NCBI GenBank assembly: GCA_020650975.1
Contig: JAIPMN010028706.1
Coordinates: forward strand, 1-27,169
DNA length: 27,169 nt
Source of the DNA: Apostichopus californicus
Lineage: Eukaryota; Echinodermata; Holothuroidea; Aspidochirotida; Stichopodidae
Direction of reading: 5' to 3'
The position numbers were made by a program, and so were the translations under genes. This document shows, piece by piece, positions 12,501 to 24,500 of this stretch. Below the pieces are notes generated by a model. It did no database searches. It worked only from the letters and a program-made list of their open reading frames with translations, and had not been told where the DNA came from. The first letter of the stretch is position 1. Each line of letters begins with the position of its first letter.

Positions 12501-15500
12501 CAGCTGGTGCCACCGCACTGGTCGACTTTGACCTTGATGTGGTGACTGGCATGTTCACGTTTGCTTCTTTAGTCCTTCATAGTGGAGCCACAGTGGAGTT
12601 CGCACCAGATATGGGATCTATTTTGGAAATGGGAAGCCTCCAAGTCAAATTTGGAGCAGCGATTTATGCTGATTTCTTTGATCTCAGTCTATCAGAGATC
12701 GATGTGGAAGTGGGAAGTAGTTTATCTTGCAGTGCAACTGACCGAAGCCAGTCAGAGACCTTGGATACCCTGCTGGGAGCTGGGGTCCAAGACTCCAAAG
12801 GAAGCAGTGGAGCTGGTCATGGCAGTCCTGGTGGTATCGGTTATTCAGTATCAACAGAGGGTGGACCTGCTTATGGATCCTTGTACAAACCAAGAGCCAA
12901 GGGAAGTCATGCCGGTGGTACCTATGGGGGTAGAGGTGGCGGATACATGTTGGTTAATTCATCCGTTACCTTCATTGATGGTACTCTGATGGCTATTGGT
13001 GATGATGCAGCAGCAAACAATTATGGAGGTGGCAGTGGTGGCAGTATATACATAACCACCATAGAGTTTGATGGTGTAGGCCTGATGGATGTTGATGGTG
13101 GAAATGGTCGTTCATATGGTGGAGGTGGAGCTGCAGGTAGGATTGCTGTATATACTTCAACTACAAATGAATATGTGGGTAGTTACACAGCCCATGGTGG
13201 AAACGGCATGAGTCAGACGTCCGTTCCTCGAGGTGGTGGATCTGGGACCCTCTTCATCCAAGACATGGTTAATGGATACCCTTACAGAAGACTTTATATA
13301 GATCATCTGAACCGACACAGATCACAGTATGTCACTCTAGATGAGGAGGAGGCCATTTTCTATGAATTCGAAGAAGTTCACATACTAGGAAATGCTGCTC
13401 TGGATATCGTGTCATCCCCAGAGATAGTTTTACATATTCATGAGGTCAAGGGTGATCGATCTGGACTTCTTCGTGCTCGTGACGGGCACAGAATGATCGT
13501 TGAGTATGTTGCATCCGTACCGAAAGTGAGCAAAGTGCCTGTTAACATCATGATCGACTCGGGAGGTGAAATCATCTGTCCTGCCACTATGAATATCCTT
13601 GGAAATGGTTATCCAACTTCAAGTGGCCGTGAACCATCGTTCCACTGGCAGGGACGACTCACCAATGTCCTGAATATGATCCTCCACCAAGGGGCCTTGG
13701 TTTTCATCGAGGCAGAAGCACATACTGCTGTTTTTAACAATGGCACTTACTCTCACATCGGAGTACCATGTGAGTTCTCCTTTGGAACATTGAATCTGCT
13801 AACAGAGTCTTGGATATTGTATGATGCTGATTTGACAGCTCTGCTTTCAGTCAGTGGTCTGCATATCAAGTATGATGCGGCCATATCTGCAGAGACCATC
13901 AGAGTGACCGGGACCGACGTAGATATAGAGACTGGCGGAAGACTAACAACATCTGCGATAGATCGCACCACTGATACCTTATCCTCAACCGGCGGTACCG
14001 GAACCACCACAACCTCTGGAAGTGGTGGCGGCGGTCATGCAAGCTATGGAGGAAATGGGTACGATGGCAGCAGTAATGAGATAGCAGCTGCTGGCATGTA
14101 TTATGGCACCATCTTCCACGCCACCGAGCGAGGCAGCGATGGCGGTCATGGAGGAAGTGGTACTGCTGGTAGAGGTGGAGGAGTGGTGACCTTAGTAGCC
14201 GCTGGTACATTGCATCTAGATGGAGAGATTAATGCCGATGGGTCATCTGCTTCTGGCTATGGCGGTGGAGGAAGTGGTGGAGGAATCGCATTAAATATCA
14301 CACACCTCACTGGACATGGTATTGCACAAACTAATGGTGGTGCTGGTACGTCAAGTTATGGTGGAGGTGGATCAGGAGGTCGAATTGCTGTTTATGTCAC
14401 AGAATCCACAAAGTACGAAGGTTCATTCCAGGCTATCGGTGGATCAGGTTATGGAAGCGGTCTCACACCCCATGGCGGCCCAGGATCTGTCTATTTCCAT
14501 GAATCCAGATTTGGATACCCTTACCATAAACTATTCATAGACAATGTAGACAGGTCTTGGGATCACTACTTTACGATCGATGAACCGGGTGAAAGGTCAG
14601 AATATTTTGATGAAATTCATTTGACCAGTAGTGCTTCATTACATCTTCCAAATGATGGTGTTCCACGACAACTCATCATCAACAAACTTTATGGAGATAA
14701 GACAGGCCTCATAACCATGCATGGCAATCAAGAGTACACAATAGACCATCGTGAGAACAGCAAGACCACGCTGAAAGCGCCAGTTAACTTCAAGCTGGAG
14801 AAAAACTCAACAGCTTTCATAGCAACGACCTTTGATATCATTGGCTCTGGTGTTCCAGCATTTGATTGGAATGGCCGGTTGGTTGGAGTCCAGAATCTTC
14901 GCATAGCTCCAGGTCGAGAAGTTTTAATCAGAGAATCTGCCCACACAGCTCTCATCGTTGACGATAATTATGAATACATCGACGTTCCAGGAGAATTCCG
15001 ATTTGTACATCTGGAGTTTGGCTCCCTCACCAGTGTAGCCTTCCCTCCTCCTCTTGGGGTCCGTTTCAAAGTCGGTTTCCTGGTGAGCTCATATCATTAT
15101 ATATGCAGTTATACTTTTGGATGTTTTTTTTATCAATATCATTGACAGCTGTTGATCTTTGGATCATGTGACATTTATGAAGAAATACTGTTACTTTAAA
15201 TACAGTGAGAATCAATGTATTAAATCCAAAGAATATTGTTCTCTTACAACTCACTGTTATTATTAATAGTTCAGTTCAGTAATAGCAGCAGTCAGATACT
15301 TCAATGTGTTGAAACAGAAAGTCATTGCAATAGTTTGTATTGCTTTTTTTAGTTTGAAACTTACTAAAGTATCATTACCCATTTATATAAATTTCATAAT
15401 ATTTCTTTTCATCTAGGACATGAAATGGGGCTCACAGCTGACTGCTGAGTATTTTGAGATTTACTCTTCTGACCTTCACTTGGAACCCATTGCTCTCTTG

Positions 15501-18500
15501 GAAGTGTCCGGGAGAGGGTTCTCTGATGGGGGACCTGGTGCGGCTTCTGTGAGGGGTGCGGGAGCAGGTCATGCCACTCAAGGAGGAACTGGTAAATTAA
15601 ACTGTTCTCCTTTCAGTTCTCTTGGTGTGTGTCGTTTAAAGGGAAATAGAAATGTTTTGATCTAACAAAGGTAATCTGTATTAATTTCTTTGAAATGTTG
15701 CCTTCTATAAAACTTACTACAATTTGAAATGGTACTATAAATTTTTCTGCCCCTCCAAGGAATATTTTCAGACAATGGGGAAAGGTTAAGTTCGTTAATT
15801 TTTGTCTCAGTTAGAACATATGCTGTATTGTGCTTGTTGGTGTTTGAACATGAATAACCATTATTATAACTTTCTAGCATTCTTGTGGGTATTGCCAATG
15901 GCCGTTAAAGTCGGTCTCTACATTCATAGTAGCTCGTATAGACATACAGTATAGCATCACACAACTGACTTAGTGTAGACTGAATTCATTGTACAGTCAT
16001 GATAGAATAATTGTTGGAAAGCTTAGCTTTACTGATAAACATGATCTGTTACTTTGTTGCACCACCTCATCCTGCCCCACCTCCCACCCTGGCAATTAAA
16101 TTTGCAAGAGAAACAATTAAAGCATTGCAGTAAATCTGTGGGAAGCAAACATATTCTTTATTGAAATATTAAATAGTTATAAACTGTCTACATTAGGAGT
16201 GCCAAGCAAATGTTTTTAACCACATAAATCAATATTAAATTGAGAGGTACTATCCCATGTTTAAACTAAACAGTTTTATCAGAAGTTACTGTGATTATCA
16301 CCTTAGCCCAAAATAAATCTTCAAACTTTCTTAATTTATTTGTCAATAGCTTCGAATGGACAAGCTGGTGGCTCAACCTACGGTAGCCTCTATGAGCCAG
16401 TTGACATGGGAAGTCAAGGAGGTGGTACTAGTTCAGGTGCAGCCGGCCCAAGAGGAGGTGGCGTGATAAAACTGAAAGTTGGTTCAGTCTTACAACTGGA
16501 CGGCACATTGGATGCAGCTGGTCTTAGCGGTACCGGCGGAGCAGGAGGAGGCAGTGGTGGATCTATTTGGGTCACTACAGGTGAGATGAACCTAAATATA
16601 AGCAAGCCATTTATATAGCTAACTCTATGCCAGCTGTACTGATGAATGTGAATGTTTACAGTTTCAGTAGCTGGTGATTTATGATTGATTGCAGAAAACA
16701 ATGTTAATGTAAACTTGTAGAATACACAATAATAAGAGACATATAGATATGATTTATTCTTGATTGCAGAAAGCAATGTTATGTGAAATTGTAGAATACA
16801 AAATTATAACAGATATATAGATATTTCAATCCCTGAATTTGTCTGGAAATTTAATATCTGGTATAATTTTTGAATTTTGTGTACGATTAATCAATAAAGT
16901 GTTATAAGGATATCTCTTCAACCCTCCAAAATCAAATTTGTATGGTTAATAAATTTCCAACAGCAGAAATTATGTGTTTGTTTAGAAATGATTATTTTAA
17001 GATATTATATAAGTTTTATTTTTAAACTTATATTTCTCAGATCATTTTAGAGGTCATGGTGTCATGAGCTCATCAGGAGGTCAAGGGTCAGTCGGTGGTG
17101 GTGCCGGAGGTAGGATTGCTGTCCATATAGAAGACAAAGATGAGTTCCGAGGAGATCTTCTAGCTCTTGGTGGGAGTGGAACGTCGGGAAACTACGGAGG
17201 AACAGGAACTGTGTACGTGGAGGAAATAAAGAATGGCGAGACATTCACGAGACTTTACCTCAACAACCAGTATGCAGATCCTCCCATACCGTTCATCTTA
17301 AACGAAAGAAACCCACGGATAGATGTAAAGTCCAGACCAGATCACAACCAAGCAGATTATGCATTTGAGGAGGTCACACTTCAAGGAGAGGTAAAGTACT
17401 TATTTACTGATGAAAATTTTTTCCATCATCTTTGTGCAGTTTTTCTCATACGTCCGAGGTTACTGCAATTCATTGTATCTTGATTTAAGCATAGTTCTTA
17501 CACCTAGCACAGCAATTTTTTGTTTCTAAACATAAATTGTTCTGTTGGTCTTTGAAATCTCAGGATTATCTCTTTCTACTCTCTCCAAACTATCTAGCTC
17601 CCATTTGAAACCGCCAAAGCAGATGAAGATAGTGCGCCCTCTATTTCAATTCATACCATCCTTGGTGACACAACCAGCGTCCTGCACATACAGGCCAATC
17701 AGAAGTTCTTCATCGAATACACAGTCTCGGAAGGTCGCAGGTCCACACCACCTGTGAACTTTGAATTGAATATCAATGGTTCAGTTTACCTTCCAGCAGA
17801 TTTCCGGACAAAGGGTAACAGAGATGAACCATTTGTTTGGAATGGATTGGTGGTAGGTGTGTTTAACTTCACAGTCCCTGAAGGCAAAATGCTCAATCTT
17901 GGAGAGGAATGCAGTAACGGACAAATTAATGATGGTTCTTTTATATCACCTCCAACAAAAGGTAAGTATTTCACAAAGATGAAAGTCAAGTCACAGATAT
18001 CATGATTTCCATGATGTGATAGTTAGTTATAACTTTCCCTGAGAAGTTGCTGGATACATAGTGTCCAACCATTGGCCTAATAATTCTGCCCCCCTCTCCT
18101 ATCGGTATACAAGCCAAGTTTATAACTTTGACATTCCTAGCACCTTATAAACTGTGATGCCATTGTAATTTTGTGTGTGTGTGTGTGTTGTTATATCTTA
18201 TATGTTTGCCATGTTTTATCTTTGTGGTATTCTTTTTCAGGTACCCTACAGCTTGACCTCTTGGAACTACGAGCAAGCAGTCGATTGACGTACCCAACGA
18301 ATCTGCAGTTCAAGCTTGGAGAACTCCTGATGCGATATGCCTCGGTAATAGAGGCAGAGACGGTGCATGTCAAATCAAGCTTCATTTTTGTGGAAGGCGA
18401 TGCTGTTATTGACACTTCCGGGAGAGGACCGGTCTCTGGAGATCAACCTGGCGGTGTCATAGATGGTACCCCTGGAACAGGGACGGGAGCTGGGCATGGA

Positions 18501-21500
18501 GGATTTGGAGGTGGAACTGATGTCCTTGGCTTTACCACAGGTAAACCAAGAAATAAAGTGTTTTTGTTTCATTTAGTAACGCATACTAGATAACTTTTGT
18601 CATTTTTTCAAATGTCTTGAAACTTGAGTAGCCTGACCTATCTACAGCCATTAGAAAATTAATTCAAATATCCTGCAGTTAGTTTAGATTGCCCATGGGG
18701 ATGTTTTGAAGGCTATTAAAGTTGAACCTTCACTGAAACATTTTCTGTCACTTACTATGCAGCTCTAATAACCTTTGACAATGTTGGGTAGGCAGATAGG
18801 GGAGGGCAGGGAGAGCAGTGAAAGAATAATACTTCAAACAAAAAAAGCTTTTGGCTGATGACTTCCAACTTTTATCTACTGCTTTGTTGAGATCATTAAT
18901 TGTCATTATTCCTTTATTTCTGGATTAGGAACATCGTATGGATCTTATGTGACACCAACACATTCTGGTAGCAGCGGTGGGGGTGATTACGGTGGTGCTG
19001 GTGGGAGCACAATGAGGATAGAAGTAGGCCAGGAACTTCATTTAGATGGCAAGCTGATGACTGAAGGCCAAGATGCCACTGGTAGCAACTCTGGTGGTGG
19101 CAGTGGAGGAAGCATCTGGGTATCAACTCTTTTGTTTTCAGGACATGGATATATTTCTACCAATGGTGGAGATGGATTTGGTCTTGGCTATGGCGGAGCT
19201 GGTGGAAGGATTGCTGTACATGTTGGCTGGAGACGAGAGTTTTCAGGAATCTATGAAGCTTTTGGAGGTTTAGGTGGGCCAAACAATGGTGAAGATAATG
19301 GAGGAAATGCTGCAGGTGGGACGGTTTATTACACAGATACGAACCAGGGCCTGAATCATCGTAAGGCTCTGCCTTCCAATACAAGTGAAATCAGCTACGA
19401 GGACGGATTTACTAAGCTTTTGCTTGATAATGACAACCGGAATCATGCTTTACCCACAGTCATTGAGAATGATGAAGGCACAGCCACCTATGAGATAGAT
19501 GAGGTAGAGATTAATAACCATGTAGTTCTTTGGTTACATGAGGAGGATGCCAGGCTAACTGTACATAAGTTTATTGGTGATCGTACAGGACTGTTGCACA
19601 TGAGATACACCCAAGTCATGTACTGTGAAGTTGTGGAAAGCATGAGTGGTATCACAGTGGCTCCAGTCAGCTATAAGATCGATGCAGGTACTGAGGTGGT
19701 CTTTCCATCGACTCTTTTCATTCTAGGAACTCGGTCACACATTGATGGGCTCATCACTGGAGTACTGGATGTGTACTTTGCGGAAGGAGCAGACACAATT
19801 TTCACGTCGACATCTCAAACCGCTTTGGTAGAAAATGGAGAATACAGCTTTATCACAGAGCCTGGAAATATCTCTTTCAGTGAAATGACAATTCAAAAGG
19901 ATTCTGTAGTTGAGCTGAGAGAAAATGAGAATGATCTGACTGTCTCTGTGAGTCTTTTTACCATCAAATATCATGGACTCATGAACATGAATCAAGGATA
20001 CATTGAGACGGGTGATGCTAATATCGAAAGCCAAGGAACATTAAACTTGAGTGGGACTGGATACTCTGGCCAGGAAGGCCCAGGTGCTGGCTGGACCACT
20101 GAAGATGGGTCTGGTTTAGGTGCTGGCCATGGTGGGTATGGAGGAGGACCTGATCCAATTCAAGGTGGATTAGCAATGGGATCTTTGTATGAGCCTGATC
20201 ACTTAGGTAGTGGCGGTGGACATGGGGGAGGTTCTGGTGGTACAGGAGGGGGGCGACTGCTGTGGGAGAATGGTAAAGAAATGAGGATAGATGGGCTCAT
20301 CACCACATCTGCATCAGATGGTACTGGTGGAAATGCTGGAGGAGGGAGTGGTGGTTCCATGTTCATAAAGACCACAAACTTCACAGGTTATGGAGAACTG
20401 AATACGAATGGCGGCAATGGAGCTGATTCCAGTCAACTTGCTGGTAGTGGATTTGGTGGAGGTGGAGGACGCATTTCTCTGCATGTAAGGCATAAGTACA
20501 CTTATGCTGGACACTTGAATGCCTTTGGAGGTAGAGGAATATCAGAGAACTTTGGAGCAGCAGGTACAGTTTATGTCGAAGAAACTGCAAGAGGACCCCA
20601 GTATGCAGACATCAAGTATGATAAGGAGACGGGTGTATATTACGAAGTTGCTAATCACAAACTACTGTATGTCAATAACAATGATCAACATGCTCCTTGG
20701 ATGTTTACTCTCCTTACTGAAGGTGATGTAGACTTCTGGGAGATTGATGAAGCTCACATCACAAGGTATGCTAATGTCAGATTTTACACCCCTCCAGCGT
20801 ATTCCAACGTCACCGTGATTATTCACAGGTTCTTGGGTGATAAGACAGGTCTCCTACATCTTCAGACAGATCAACTGCTCTTTGTAGAAGTTGTAGAGTC
20901 TATGACCAACGAGAGTATAGCTCCCATCAGTTATCGTCTGGATGCAGGATCAGAAATTGTCTTCCCAGCGAAGGTTTATCTCATCGGTATCAGGAGCGAA
21001 TTCGGAGGGTTGATCACCGGTATCCATGACTTGTTGGTCAGTAGAGGCGGCATTGCCACTTTCTTTTCTTCTGCTCACACAGCGAGGGTAGAAGACCAGG
21101 AGTACGTGGAAGTCACGCCATTCGGCAATTTCAGTTTTGGAACCTTCACTGTGGAAAGGAACTCTTGGGGAGAATTTCAGCAGATTGTTCATCCTATGAG
21201 CTTGATTTGCAGCGAGTTCAAAGTGAAATATCAGGCTCAACTGTTTATGAACATAGCTGAAATCCTCTCTAGTTATGCATGGATTGAAAGTGAAGGCATC
21301 TTTCATCTGGATGGTCGTGGACATGAAGGAGAGGAAGGTACCGGAGCCGGGTTCACCCATAATGGGATTGGTATGGGTGCAGGACATGGTGGACAAGGAG
21401 GTGGACCTCCACCATATGGTGGTGAACCATACAATTCAGTTTATACCCCAGTGGGTATCGGTAGTGGTGGTGGGCATGGACTGGGGGTTGGTGGTAGAGG

Positions 21501-24500
21501 CGGCGGCTTTCTCTGGTGGAAGGTAGGTCAGAAGTTGCATGTTAACGGTGAATTGGCTCTTAGAGGTGTCTCTGGAGAAGGAACTGACTCAGGTGGAGGG
21601 AGTGGTGGATCTCTATTAGTGGAGTCCACCAATGTGACAGGACATGGTATCATTGACATAAGTGGAGGCAAAGGACTTGGAAGAGGTGGAGGTGGTGCTG
21701 GTGGCCGGAGTGGCATCCATTGTCGATGGAGATACCAGTTTGGTGGAAAGTACATCGACCACGGAGGACTAGGAGGTGTTGGGTATGAAAGTTCACATGG
21801 AGGAGCTGCTGGTACTGTGTACAAGGAAGAAAACCAAAGACCATTAGAATATCGTATCTTGAAATACAGCAAGGTACTTAACCACACCTATTTTGATGTT
21901 GACCACAAGTTTTTGCACACTGACAATGATGGAGTGTTGGTTCCACCTGCAACTATGATCATGGAGGTGGATACAGTATCATATGTATTCGATGAACTGG
22001 AATTGACCGGTGCTACCCGTCTTTTAATCTACCATCCCACAAATGAGACGCAAGTCAACATAACACTCCATTTGTTCATTGGGGATAAGACAGGGCAGTT
22101 GCACCTTCGAATAAATCAGATAGCTTACGTTGAATACTTGGAGTCTCATACAAACAAAACAGAAGCCCCGTGTAGCTTTATTCTTGACGCTGGTTCCATA
22201 ATGGTTCTACCAACAGAGTTCCACATGCATGGTACCAACAGCTCTCTTGGAGGGATGTTGGTTGGGGTTCATCACCTCTACATTGAAGATAATGCATTTG
22301 CTATCTTCTTCTCAACGGCAAACACTGCTCTCATTGAGAATAGGGAATATGTGGATGTTACACCACCAGGAAACTTCTCATTTGCAACGATAACAGTCAA
22401 GTTTGGAGGTGTTGCAGGCTTTTCAAGAATCACCGGTGACCTAAGTATTGAGTCCAGTGAATTAAGGGTGAAATACGGTGGACAGCTGTTTGTCAATCAT
22501 GTACAAGTTTACTCTACTTATGCTTGGGTTGAAAGTCAAGGCATCTTTCATCTAGATGGGACAGGATTCAAAGCAGAGGGTGGTCCTGGTGCAGGGTTCA
22601 CTATTGACGGAGTAGGTTATGGTGCTGCTCATGGTGGACAAGGAGGGGGCCATGATACCTTGCTGGTTAGGGAACCTTACGGTTCTATCTTCGATGCCCT
22701 GACCCTTGGAAGTGGAGGAGGAAATGGAGGTGGCATAGGAGGCAGTGGTGGAGGACAACTGCATTGGCTTGTCAGTCATTCTCTTGAGATGAATGGATTA
22801 TTGTCTCTTAAAGGACAAGCAGGTGTAGGAGGGAATGCAGCTGGAGGCAGTGGTGGATCGGTATTAATAGAAACCACCAACATGACTGGTCACGGGGAAA
22901 TAAATGTTGTAGGTGGCGATGCCACTGGTGCTGGGTGCGGCGGTTCCGGAGGTCGTATTGCGATCCATTGCAGATGGCGTTACACTTACGGAGGACTGTT
23001 TGTGGACCATGGGGGAATTGGCTCTGGCCAGAATATAGAAAGTTATGGTGCTGCAGCAGGAAGTGCTTATGTGGAGGAGAACCTCCGCCCTCTGCCATAC
23101 AGAAAGGTCAAATATTTGAAAGGTACCAACACAACACTGCTAGAGGTGGACCACAAATATGTTCACATTGACAATGAAGGTATATACGTACCCGTAGCCA
23201 CAGTCTTCATGCACAATGATGCCATTGCCTATGAGATTGACGAACTGGAGTTGACTGGAGCATCGAGACTTATCATCTATCATCCGAACGTATCACTGGT
23301 AAATCTGACAGTTCATAGATTTATTGGAGACAAAACTGGACAACTCCATCTCAGAAACAACCAAGAGGTGTATGCGGAAGTAGTGGAGTCAGAAACTAAT
23401 AGGACTGAGGCACCATGCAGCTTCCTGGTAGATTATGAATCAGAGATTTTCTTTCCTTCCGAGGTCCATCTACACGGCACTAGGACAGAGATGCATGGGC
23501 GTGTCACAGGGGTTCACAAGATGTTCATTGAGGACAAGGCCGATGTGATATGGACATCGACTGCCCAGACAGCTATTATGGAAAACAGGGAATACGTCCA
23601 CCTCTCAGAAGAAGGGAACTTCTCTGTGCCAGAATTGACTATCAAGAAAGGCGGAAAACTGTCGTTCTTGAGAATTTCTGGTGAAATAATCGTAGATGTT
23701 GCTGACTTTGAGGTAAAGTACCAAGGACTGGTTTTAATGAACCATGGAATGATTGACTCTGGTCATGCAGATTTGGAGAGTGAAGGAGTTATCACTTTAG
23801 ATGGCAAAGGTTTCAGCAGTGGCACAGGGCCAGGCAGGGGGATATCTGTAAGTGGTAGTGGCTCAGGGGGTAGCCATGGTGGCCAGGGTGGTGCATTTAG
23901 TAGCTCCAACACAGGGTCACCCTATGGATCAGTGTACACCCCAGCAGGCTGGGGAAGCGGAGGAGGCTCAAGTACCTACGGTAAAGGTGGCAGCGGGGGT
24001 GGGTTCCTCCACTGGAAGATTGGTAAATTAATCCACCTGAATGGTGTTTTATCAGCCAATGGTGAAGCTGCCTCAAGCACTAATGCTGGAGGGGGTAGTG
24101 GAGGAGGTATACTACTAGAGGCAACAAACTTTACAGGTCACGGTGATATTCAAGTCAATGGTGGCGAAGGATCAGCGGGTGGAAGTGGAGGCTCCGGCGG
24201 TCGAATGGGAATCCATATCGATCATCAGAACAATTTCGGCGGCCGTTATTCATCAGTTGGTGGTCTGGCAGGGTCTTCTCATTCTAACTCATTTTATGGA
24301 CATGGTGCTGCAGGGACGGTATACAAGTTTGAATCCCGAAGAGGACCTCAGTACAGAGACCTGAAGTACAATGATCCTGCTAGAAATCTCACCACAATCA
24401 AACCCGAGCATTCCAAACTAAAGGTCGACAATGGACCAATAGATGTTGACCATCCTGTGATGGTAATGGAGGAAGACATTGTGTTCTATGAATTTGATGA

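Noticed and set aside
14316..14540. Plus-strand alternative-frame open frames inside exons 4, 9 and 15 (for example at 12582-12989, 14316-14540, 24143-24364)
   Set aside because: They lie inside long exons whose main frame is periodic and stop-free; the alternative frames lack the module motifs.
17564..17597. Exon 13 beginning after the CAG at 17563
   Set aside because: Frame 0 entry from exon 12 meets TGA within 15 codons, and the peptide does not align to other spacers, while the 17598 start does.
20199..21887. Minus-strand open frames rich in Pro (PPLPPPAPP-type) opposite the glycine blocks
   Set aside because: They are the reverse complement of GGN glycine codons in a proven coding exon; they start and stop at random points in the modules and show no own signals.
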